From the NCBI GenBank assembly GCA_030628305.1, contig DAOVRE010000142.1, positions 1-5,241 on the forward strand: DNA of 5,241 nt. The letters run 5' to 3'. A program made the translations under genes and the position numbers. The notes beneath the pieces were generated by a model. It did no database searches. It had not been told where the DNA came from and saw only the letters and a list, made by a program, of their open reading frames with translations. This stretch comes from Candidatus Heimdallarchaeota archaeon. Its GTDB lineage: Archaea > Asgardarchaeota > Heimdallarchaeia > Heimdallarchaeales > Heimdallarchaeaceae. Below are positions 1-4,636 of the stretch, piece by piece. Numbering within the stretch: position 1 is the first letter of the stretch; the number at the start of each line of letters is the position of its first letter.

Positions 1-19
1 AAGAGGAAGAAAAGAAAGG

Positions 20-142
20 TTAGTAGTTAAATACACCATTTTTTGCAGCTAAAGTTAGTTGATTTATTCTGCTGTAATTATTTTCTAACTCTTGAATTAG
101 TTTCTGATTTTTTGTTTTTCCAGTTTTGATTTTTATTGCCAT
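20..142 (-). CDS. Possible small basic protein, 40 residues
   Basis: An ATG at 142 opens a 40-codon frame ending in TAA at 20-22. The product is lysine- and asparagine-rich (it begins MAIKIKTGKTKNQK) with a short amphipathic, helix-like middle (LIQELENNYSRINQL) and no cysteine or membrane segment. Support for a real gene: an AGGTG lies about seven bases before the ATG, a TTAATAAAG stretch about 30 bases upstream could be a TATA box, and the strand just after the stop is T-rich (CTTTCTTTTCTTCCTC), as at archaeal terminators. It is transcribed divergently from the exonuclease gene. I do not recognise the family. In DNA this AT-rich a frame of this length can arise by chance, so the call is tentative. 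Confidence 0.35.
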   Translation of the reverse strand: MAIKIKTGKTKNQKLIQELENNYSRINQLTLAAKNGVFNY

Positions 143-366
143 TTTTTTGCACCTAATATTACGTAACCACCTCTTTATTAAAGGATTTTTTTAATTAATT
201 CGATTAATGGTTAAACTATTTGGTCAAATAACGTAACTAGATTGGAATATAATGTAGTTAATACTTTAAAGATGTTAAATGAGAAGTGCAATGCTTTAGC
301 TGAATGGTTAAAGCTCAAAAGATGACCTGCACACAAACTTTAAGACGCAAATAATGAAACCAACAT
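143..366. promoter_or_regulatory. Divergent intergenic region upstream of the exonuclease gene
   Basis: No gene is supported here. The stretch is very AT-rich (for example TTAATTAATT at 191-200) and lies between a possible minus-strand small ORF and the plus-strand exonuclease gene, so it should hold promoters for both. ACGTAAC occurs twice in direct orientation (161-167 and 231-237), the first within the palindrome TTACGTAA. GAATATAATG at 245-254 and CTTTAAG near 338-344 are possible TATA elements for the plus-strand gene; the first would give a leader of roughly 90 bases. That leader could fold: GTGCA (286-290) with TGCAC (328-332), enclosing GCTTTA (293-298) with TAAAGC (309-314). All of these sites are weak, and assigning function to them is inference. 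Confidence 0.35.
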
Positions 367-1173
367 ATGAAAGAACTTACCTTGATTTCATGGAATGTGA
401 ATGGGATCAGAGCTGTTTCCAAGAAAGAAATTTCAGAAAAACTAAAATTTAATGATTGGTTACACAAGGTTTCTCCAGATTTTTTATGTCTTCAGGAGAC
501 TAAAGCACATCCAGAGCAATTAACTGGTAAGTTACTAAATCCTCAAGGATATCAAAGTAACTGGTCATCTGCTGAAAGAAAGGGATATAGTGGAGTAGCT
601 ACTTACTCAAAAATCAAACCTGAACGAATTAACACAGCGCTTCCTAATGATAAGTACAACAACGAAGGTCGTGTAATGGAAACTGAATTCGATGATTTTG
701 TTCTTCTGAATGTATACTTTCCAAATGGAAAACTAAATGCAGAGCGTTTGAAATATAAAATGGGATTTTATGACTCATTTCTAGAACATGTAATCAATCT
801 AAGAAATGAAGGAAAGTCAGTTATTATCTGTGGTGATGTCAATACTGCTCATACTGAGATTGATTTAACTCATCCTAAATCCAACGAAGATGTTTCTGGT
901 TTTCTACCTAAAGAACGTAAATGGATAGACAAATTGATTTCCAAAGGTTTTGTAGACACGTTTAGACATTTCAACAAAGAGACACAACACTATACTTGGT
1001 GGTCCATGAGGAATATAGTCAAAGGTGTTACGGCAAGAGAAAGAAACGTAGGCTGGAGGATAGATTACTTCTATGTCTCAGATGATCTAATTGATAAAGT
1101 ATCTGAGTCCTATATGCTTAAGGATGTAATGGGTTCAGATCATTGTCCAATCGTACTCAAATTGAAAGTCTAA
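367..1173 (+). CDS. xth: Exonuclease III family AP endonuclease (exodeoxyribonuclease III)
   Basis: This 268-residue protein belongs to the ExoIII/AP endonuclease branch of the endonuclease-exonuclease-phosphatase fold. Known family members are Mg2+-dependent enzymes that cut DNA 5' of abasic sites in base excision repair, and many also remove 3' blocking groups or degrade 3' ends. The catalytic series is complete: SWNVNGIRA with Asn10, LCLQETK with Glu44, NVYFPNG with Tyr117, ICGDVNTAH with Asp157 and Asn159, NVGWRIDYF with Asp233, and GSDHCP with Asp258 and His259. The length is normal for the family. The NVGWRIDYF form, rather than the E. coli-like form, matches a subgroup I associate with archaea and several bacterial phyla. 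A few extra residues (about 215-222) precede that motif. The ATG at 367 places SWNVNG at the usual distance from the N terminus. No strong Shine-Dalgarno sequence precedes it. It should act in the cytoplasm and looks intact. Confidence 0.95.
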   Translation: MKELTLISWNVNGIRAVSKKEISEKLKFNDWLHKVSPDFLCLQETKAHPEQLTGKLLNPQGYQSNWSSAERKGYSGVATYSKIKPERINTALPNDKYNNEGRVMETEFDDFVLLNVYFPNGKLNAERLKYKMGFYDSFLEHVINLRNEGKSVIICGDVNTAHTEIDLTHPKSNEDVSGFLPKERKWIDKLISKGFVDTFRHFNKETQHYTWWSMRNIVKGVTARERNVGWRIDYFYVSDDLIDKVSESYMLKDVMGSDHCPIVLKLKV

Positions 1174-1216
1174 GAGCTGAATTGTCTGTTTATTAGGACA
1201 TGGTTCACAATACTTA

Positions 1217-1238
1217 TTTTTGTTTATCTTTTTTTTTT
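1217..1238 (+). terminator. T-rich terminator after the exonuclease gene
   Basis: About 45 bases after the stop codon there is a TTTTT stretch (1217-1221) followed by a run of ten T residues (1229-1238). No strong hairpin precedes it. Oligo-T tracts without hairpins are the usual intrinsic termination signal in archaea. The tract ends three bases before the preferred ATG of the next gene, so it also argues against a coding start further upstream. Confidence 0.5.
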
Positions 1239-1241
1239 GCT

Positions 1242-2027
1242 ATGTTCGAAATAGTGAAGTTAGAAGACATCGACATTCAGAAATTTTGGGACTATGTCCT
1301 CAAAGATATCCCTGGGTATTTCTTCTTCATACTTGATCAAAAACAATATCCAGAGAGTAGTCAATTCTTGATTGCTTTAGAAGAAGAAAATATAGTGGGA
1401 ATATGTCTAATTTGGAAAAAGAGCATTGTACATGTCCGTAGTCATGATGAGGAAATTGTGAAAGCTCTATATGATGCGGTACCAAAAGATCTTACGATTA
1501 CACAAATTAATTTTCCAATTCAACATAAAGAACTATTACATAGCTTAGTTCCAAAACCAAAACACAAAATCTCAACACACAGAATGTTACTAAAAAAAGA
1601 GAACATGATTCCTAGATTTCAATTAGATAAACCTTTTACTCAAAGAGCTTTAACTAAAGAAGATGCTGAAGAGATTGCTAGACTTTGTGCGAAAGCTGAA
1701 CCAGTTTTTTGGGGTAAAATGAAGGCTGAAAATTTCGTTTTTGATGAAAATCAGATATATACAGGTTTACTTGATGGTAAGAAACTTATATCTTTCACAT
1801 TGGCATGGATTGACGAAGCTGCAGCCATAATATCAACAGCAGCAACACTTCCTGAGTACCAAAATCAAGGATTAGCAACATATCTAGTTAATGAAAGTAT
1901 TCATAGGATGATGGAGCATACTGAAATCGCTATTATACATGTTGTTACAGATAATGCCCCTGCAATCAAGGTATATTCTAAAGTAGGGTATGAAGTTTAT
2001 GCAACTTATGAAATGGTAGGAATTTGA
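1242..2027 (+). CDS. GNAT family N-acetyltransferase with divergent N-terminal half
   Basis: This 261-residue protein (from the ATG at 1242) has a C-terminal GNAT domain, about residues 132-261. The acetyl-CoA pyrophosphate loop is seen as ISTAATLPEYQNQGLATYLV (197-216), with QNQGLA as a variant of the Q/R-x-x-G-x-G/A motif. It is followed by VTDNAPAIKVYSKVGYE (235-251), the usual N-x-P-A-x-x-x-Y-x-x-x-G-F/Y strand and helix near the end. GNAT enzymes move an acetyl group from acetyl-CoA to an amine; the acceptor cannot be deduced here. Residues 1-125 contain a SSQFLIALEEENIVGICLIW stretch resembling the central strands of a GNAT fold but without an acetyl-CoA loop, so the protein may be a tandem GNAT with a degenerate first copy. 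An in-frame ATG at 1200 is less likely because the added residues would be encoded by the poly-T tract. It lies 68 bases after the exonuclease gene on the same strand; a functional link is not evident. Confidence 0.85.
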   Translation: MFEIVKLEDIDIQKFWDYVLKDIPGYFFFILDQKQYPESSQFLIALEEENIVGICLIWKKSIVHVRSHDEEIVKALYDAVPKDLTITQINFPIQHKELLHSLVPKPKHKISTHRMLLKKENMIPRFQLDKPFTQRALTKEDAEEIARLCAKAEPVFWGKMKAENFVFDENQIYTGLLDGKKLISFTLAWIDEAAAIISTAATLPEYQNQGLATYLVNESIHRMMEHTEIAIIHVVTDNAPAIKVYSKVGYEVYATYEMVGI

Positions 2028-2062
2028 GATAGTTGATTATCTTAAAAAATAAAGTGATTAGT
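2027..2062. terminator. Convergent intergenic region with weak hairpin
   Basis: Forty bases separate two convergent genes. AGATA (2027-2031) and TATCT (2038-2042) can form a five-pair hairpin. On the minus strand the T runs opposite 2044-2049 and 2062-2066 follow the methyltransferase stop and suit archaeal-type termination. For the plus-strand acetyltransferase gene the nearest T-rich tract, TTTCTTTTTTGTTTT near 2080-2096, lies inside the end of the opposing gene. Confidence 0.35.
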
Positions 2063-2067
2063 AAAAA

Positions 2068-3336
2068 CTAGTTGGTTGATTTCTTTTTTGTTTTGATCAT
2101 CAGGAAATCAGGAAGTGTATCATTATCCATATAAGCTTGCCTTGGGTATTTCTCCACTATCTCTTTAGATGCTTTGGGTTCACTCATCTCTATTATTTCT
2201 AAATCATTCTTAACTAGCTCATTTACATAATTGCTTATTGGTCTTGGAAATGCAAGTGATGGTGTTTCCCATCCAAATGGAAGCAAAGTTGGTCTTTCAT
2301 CGAAATAATCCAAAGCAATCTTGCGTTTGTCTTCATTTCTCTGACTATCTGAAGGGACTCGCATAGAAGTAGTTGCAGGCCACGCAAATGCAGGATGTGT
2401 TATACTAAAAACGAAAATTCCTCCTTTTTTCAAAACCATCGAGATGTTATTTATTGTAGTTTGGTAATCAGCAATATCCATCAGAGCCATGTTACAAACA
2501 ATTTTATCAAAAGAATCTTCTTCGAATTCCTTGCTTAAGTCTTCAGCAGCCATCTTCAAATAACGTATTCCCAAGTTGTCTTCATTCTCTCTCTCTCTTG
2601 CTCTATCAATCATTTTAGAGATATCAATTCCAGTTATTTTTACACCTAGTTTAGCTAAGTATCTAGCTACTGTTCCCTCACCACAAGCTACATCTAAGAT
2701 TTTTTCATTTTCTTGTGCATCAAGTAACCTATATAGTTCTGGTAGAATTAGATTAGTGTGATGGTATTCTTCTTCTTCCTCAGGTGATACCCAGAGTTGA
2801 GCCATTTTATCCCATGTAGATTTTGGAGTATATTCATCTAATGACTTAAGCCTAGTGTGTCTAGGTGCATCTCCAATGTCAAGTATCCTTTCTGATCCCC
2901 AAGCTTTATGTGGAAATTCTTGAGATATTATTCCTTCTTTAGAAATGGGCATCCACACTACAATATCTTCTTCTGGTTTAAGATTCCCAATTTGATAAGG
3001 ATGTGTTCCCTCATATTCTGCGAAATCTAGGGCTGGATTATAATTTCCACATTTGTGACAAGGAATATCGTAATAATAATCATAAAATAAGAATTCTGTT
3101 TTTACCATCTTTTCTTCAACACATGCTAAACATGTGAATACTTTACACTCAGAACACCAAGCAATTCCGTTGAAGTGTGTCTTATTTCCACATTTACTAC
3201 ATTCATATTCCCAATGTAAAAAACAGCGTGGAGTAAAAGAATCCTTATCTTTACTAGCAAAATTAACTGGATAATCTTTTGCTATTTTTAGATATTCAGA
3301 ACAATAGAAACAAGGAGTATATTCTGAAGAAGGCAT
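2068..3336 (-). CDS. Class I SAM-dependent methyltransferase with cysteine-rich zinc-ribbon-like N-terminal region
   Basis: This protein has 422 residues. Residues 1-100 carry eleven cysteines, mostly as CxxC knuckles at 9/12, 46/49, 61/64, 69/72 and 93/96 plus Cys38. The arrangement CSKCG...CSEC (46-64) reads as a zinc ribbon, and 69/72 with 93/96 as a second. Residues 100-195 are a linker with acidic runs (EEEEE at 186-190). The methyltransferase domain spans about 196-417. Motif I is ILDVACGEGT (213-222), the acidic end of strand 2 is GIDIS with Asp238, MAAEDL (262-267) suits the adenine-contacting acidic loop, and FDKIVCNMALMDI (276-288) and LKKGGIFVFSITHPAF (302-317) follow. The fold is that of small-molecule methyltransferases; THPAF with the following insert recalls uncharacterised members. 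The substrate is unknown, and the zinc modules may bind RNA, protein or another partner. The start is ATG at 3334-3336, and the stop is TAG. It is convergent with the acetyltransferase gene and downstream of the split surface-protein gene. Confidence 0.85.
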   Translation of the reverse strand: MPSSEYTPCFYCSEYLKIAKDYPVNFASKDKDSFTPRCFLHWEYECSKCGNKTHFNGIAWCSECKVFTCLACVEEKMVKTEFLFYDYYYDIPCHKCGNYNPALDFAEYEGTHPYQIGNLKPEEDIVVWMPISKEGIISQEFPHKAWGSERILDIGDAPRHTRLKSLDEYTPKSTWDKMAQLWVSPEEEEEYHHTNLILPELYRLLDAQENEKILDVACGEGTVARYLAKLGVKITGIDISKMIDRARERENEDNLGIRYLKMAAEDLSKEFEEDSFDKIVCNMALMDIADYQTTINNISMVLKKGGIFVFSITHPAFAWPATTSMRVPSDSQRNEDKRKIALDYFDERPTLLPFGWETPSLAFPRPISNYVNELVKNDLEIIEMSEPKASKEIVEKYPRQAYMDNDTLPDFLMIKTKKKSTN

Positions 3337-3353
3337 AACATAATTAAAGTATG

Positions 3354-3373
3354 AGAGTATAAAAAAATACTCT
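3354..3373 (-). promoter_or_regulatory. Dyad-symmetric hairpin and probable TATA box before the methyltransferase
   Basis: AGAGTAT (3354-3360) and ATACTCT (3367-3373) form a perfect seven-base inverted repeat around six A residues. On the minus strand the loop is T6 and the sequence TTTTTTATAC resembles an archaeal TATA box 20-30 bases before the methyltransferase ATG at 3336, consistent with a near-leaderless transcript. The repeat also overlaps the stop codon (3372-3374) of the upstream gene, so it may instead or additionally be a hairpin and T-run that ends that transcript, or an operator. Confidence 0.5.
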
Positions 3374-3932
3374 ACTCTTTCTGTTTTTTATTGTACTTTG
3401 GATAATTTTTCAATATAATAAGAGAAAAAAGAGCACTTAAGAAAATATATCCTGGAGTTTCAGTTGTGTGCTTATAAAATGCGTATCCTATTCCAACAGA
3501 ATTTTCTTCTATAATAACAGCTTCCCATGTCCAGAGATAGCTTTTTCCATTTTCAATATCTGTAAGAGTAAATTTAGTTGTTGGGTTTAATGAATTATTA
3601 GAATATGAATCCGGTTGTCTTCCAAAAACTCTGAATTCTACATTCTCTGTTGTAAATCCATTCCATGCTCTAGATGTGCCTACATCATATGATAACCATA
3701 AACCAGTTTTAGAATGCGCATAAAAGGAAGAATCAAATGAATATCGTATAGTTGTGTTTGAGTAACCACCAAATGTAATGTTGCACAAGGCAAAAAATCT
3801 CCAGTCATCGAGTGAAAAATAATCGGACCAAGGATTAAGTGAAGTATTTTCTTCCCAGAAGAAGATGATATCAAACTCTTTAGTCAAACCATCTACTTCT
3901 AGACTCATATTTTCAACAAGACCGTCGTTCAC
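3372..3932 (-). CDS. C-terminal part of a split membrane-anchored surface protein
   Basis: This frame has 186 residues counted from GTG at 3932, but it is best read as the 3' part of a gene that begins near 4636. It has no signal peptide, although it looks extracellular: strand-rich, five N-x-S/T sequons (N8, N29, N51, N59, N112) and a C-terminal anchor of TPGY (159-162), a hydrophobic segment (about 161-175) and the basic tail KYNKKQKE. The stretch from SNTTIRYSF (58-66) through SYDVGTSRAWN (81-91), NVEFRVFGRQPD (97-108) and DIENGKSYLWTWE (125-137) is clearly related to the pseudogene at 4609-5071. The in-frame codons before the GTG run back to TAG only eight codons upstream, inside the inserted DNA, and no convincing ribosome site precedes it, so independent translation is doubtful. 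Its role is unknown; exposure on the cell surface is an inference from the anchor and sequons. Confidence 0.7.
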   Translation of the reverse strand: MNDGLVENMSLEVDGLTKEFDIIFFWEENTSLNPWSDYFSLDDWRFFALCNITFGGYSNTTIRYSFDSSFYAHSKTGLWLSYDVGTSRAWNGFTTENVEFRVFGRQPDSYSNNSLNPTTKFTLTDIENGKSYLWTWEAVIIEENSVGIGYAFYKHTTETPGYIFLSALFSLIILKNYPKYNKKQKE

Positions 3933-4024
3933 TGAGTGTAGAAAAGTTGACTAATCTTGCCAGAGGCACTCTATCGGCATACAAAGCAAGTAGGAGCGAG
4001 TAAGCATGAAAAGTTTTCTACGGG

Positions 4025-4033
4025 TTTATATAT
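4025..4033 (+). promoter_or_regulatory. Strong TATA-box match inside the insertion
   Basis: TTTATATAT matches the archaeal TATA consensus closely on the plus strand; the complementary strand reads ATATATAAA, a weaker match. A plus-strand start 22-28 bases downstream would fall near 4052-4060, immediately before the first strand of the most structured part of the insert (from 4062). Because TATA-like strings are frequent in AT-rich DNA, the promoter call rests mainly on this spacing. Confidence 0.4.
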
Positions 4034-4060
4034 GAAAGTGAATATAGTATGATAGATGGG

Positions 4061-4180
4061 ATTTGTTCAGCACTTACCTGTTTCGCAACTACACCCGTAG
4101 TTGTCCTTCAGTAAACCTGCTTTGAAACAGGGAGTCTAGCTAACTCGGTGCTGATACTCTACGAACTATCCTCGAACAAA
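4061..4180. ncRNA. Candidate structured RNA core with three-way junction
   Basis: These 120 bases are bounded by complementary ends, TTTGTTC (4062-4068) and GAACAAA (4174-4180). Next comes TCAGCAC (4067-4073) with GTGCTGA (4148-4154), sharing two bases with the outer stem. Inside sit two arms: an eight-pair stem, CCTGTTTC/GAAACAGG in its gene-strand form (4077-4084 with 4124-4131), topped by a seven-pair hairpin with a four-base loop (4086-4103), and a small hairpin (4132-4146). Only three bases (4074-4076) and one base (4147) are unpaired at the three-way junction. All these pairs are Watson-Crick, so they do not reveal the transcribed strand. No open frame or coding bias is seen. It does not match tRNA, 5S, SRP or RNase P consensus motifs that I can recall. 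It may be a domain of the larger inserted element instead of a separate gene. Confidence 0.45.
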
Positions 4181-4192
4181 GTGTTCATAACT

Positions 4193-4215
4193 TCCCCTCA
4201 ACGCACGTGAGGGGA
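4193..4215. repeat. Eight-pair hairpin near the insert's end
   Basis: TCCCCTCA (4193-4200) pairs perfectly with TGAGGGGA (4208-4215) around a seven-base loop. It is the most GC-rich hairpin in the window. It sits about 20 bases from the insert's 5' edge on the gene strand. This is where subterminal hairpins of IS200/IS605-type elements lie, and where an RNA element would have a first stem. On the plus strand no T-run follows, so a bacterial-style terminator is unlikely. Confidence 0.6.
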
Positions 4216-4231
4216 CCCACTTAAACGACGG

Positions 4232-4636
4232 TTAGACGCCTTCTGGCAAGTTTAACCAAGTTTCATAACGTGCGTCAAAATATACATAGTAAAATGGCGC
4301 TCCTATGAGTATTTCAGTAGTATCATTTGAATTATAAATTGTGTAGTTTCCATCGAAAGAGAGATCAAAGAATGTTTGATCTCCATAGTTTACATCGAAT
4401 TCCAATACAACATTAGCTTCAATCATTTGTAGGTTAGTATCATTTCGAGGAAGTATACTTCCAGTTGTTCCTTCAATAAGGCCTATAATATCTGCATTAG
4501 TTTTATTGTCTGTATCTAGAACAAAAATCACTCCCAATAACAAAAGTATGCTGAGAAGGGAGAAGTACTTGTATCGATTTAGCAAATTAATCTCAAAAGA
4601 TACATATTTTAGATACTTATTATGTCTTTCGTGCAA
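4232..4636 (-). CDS. N-terminal part of the split membrane-anchored surface protein
   Basis: This piece has 134 residues counted from TTG at 4636. After a basic N terminus there is one hydrophobic segment (about residues 24-40, YFSLLSILLLLGVIFVL) that can act as a signal peptide or anchor. It is followed by a strand-rich region with four N-x-S/T sequons (N44, N65, N97, N104), including SFDGNYTIYNSNDTT and EILIGAPF. This last pattern recalls beta-sandwich ectodomains of archaeal surface proteins, but I cannot name the family. The frame enters the insertion after LPEG and stops one codon later (TAA at 4232-4234), so the protein as encoded lacks the C-terminal anchor found at 3372-3932. No in-frame ATG exists near the start; TTG at 4636 (AGGAGA about 20 bases upstream) and TTG at 4585, just before the hydrophobic segment, are the options. 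The first 28 bases overlap the end of the upstream pseudogene. Confidence 0.6.
   Translation of the reverse strand: MHERHNKYLKYVSFEINLLNRYKYFSLLSILLLLGVIFVLDTDNKTNADIIGLIEGTTGSILPRNDTNLQMIEANVVLEFDVNYGDQTFFDLSFDGNYTIYNSNDTTEILIGAPFYYVYFDARYETWLNLPEGV

Larger units (their letters stand above)
3921..4232. repeat. Inverted repeat, 9 bases, linking the 3' flank to the insert's 5' end
   Basis: ACCGTCGTT at 3921-3929 is the exact reverse complement of AACGACGGT at 4224-4232. The left copy is coding sequence of the downstream gene piece (codons for N-D-G); the right copy lies just inside the insert. On the gene strand one more U-G pair can extend it. It crosses the 3956/4238 repeat instead of nesting within it. 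A 9-base match in a region this size can occur by chance; its position at the boundary is what makes it notable. Confidence 0.5.
3931..4235 (-). other. GC-richer structured insertion splitting a gene (intron-like or mobile element)
   Basis: About 305 bases interrupt a coding frame. Upstream codons end in ...LPEG and downstream ones start VNDGLVEN. Cutting at the GT present on both sides joins GGC-GTG-AAC in frame, although the exact edges are uncertain. The insert is about 45% GC (about 48% in its first 200 bases on the gene strand), visibly richer than the neighbouring genes, and has stops in the gene frame. Base pairing visible by eye (plus coordinates): 4193-4200 with 4208-4215; 4062-4066 with 4176-4180; 4067-4073 with 4148-4154; 4132-4135 with 4143-4146; 4077-4084 with 4124-4131; 4086-4092 with 4097-4103; and 3970-3975 with 4051-4056. 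The group I core (P, Q, R, S) and a group II domain V are not recognisable. It could be an unusual self-splicing intron, a short non-autonomous transposon, or an ncRNA gene. A possible G-U pair and a G-U extension of one helix exist only on the gene strand, giving slight support to that orientation. Confidence 0.6.
3956..4250. repeat. Near-terminal inverted repeat of 12-13 bases
   Basis: CTTGCCAGAGGC (3956-3967) and GCCTTCTGGCAAG (4238-4250) are inverted copies with one extra base in the second. The right copy is coding sequence of the upstream gene piece (codons for L-P-E-G); the left copy lies inside the insert near its other end. They could be transposon-like inverted repeats or a helix closing the whole RNA. 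No target-site duplication longer than a few bases is visible outside them. Confidence 0.6.

Noticed and set aside
161..237. ACGTAAC direct repeats as a CRISPR or operator array
   Set aside because: There are only two short copies 70 bases apart, which is not an array; chance is likely in AT-rich intergenic DNA.
290..340. tRNA-like stretch (TAGCTGAATGGTTAAAGC resembles a D-arm)
   Set aside because: No anticodon stem, T-arm or acceptor complement can be found around it, so it is not a tRNA gene.
1200..1241. Upstream ATG at 1200 as the start of the acetyltransferase
   Set aside because: It would add 14 residues encoded largely by a T-rich tract that looks like a terminator. The ATG at 1242 gives a natural N terminus.
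2576..2761. Plus-strand 61-codon frame opposite the methyltransferase
   Set aside because: It is antisense to the conserved SAM-binding region, and its serine- and leucine-rich product looks like a shadow of that coding sequence.
3680..3874. Second minus-strand frame inside the C-terminal surface-protein piece
   Set aside because: It overlaps a frame with paralogue support and has no recognisable features of its own.
3931..4235. Classic group I or group II intron, or archaeal bulge-helix-bulge intron
   Set aside because: No paired P7 strands (the TAGTC opposite 3949-3953 has no GACTA partner in the insert) and no domain V motif were found. The flanks pair with the insert instead of with each other, as a bulge-helix-bulge intron would need. 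Left as unclassified.
3931..4235. SRP RNA, RNase P RNA or 5S rRNA
   Set aside because: The conserved motifs I know for these RNAs are absent, and the pattern of stems does not match.
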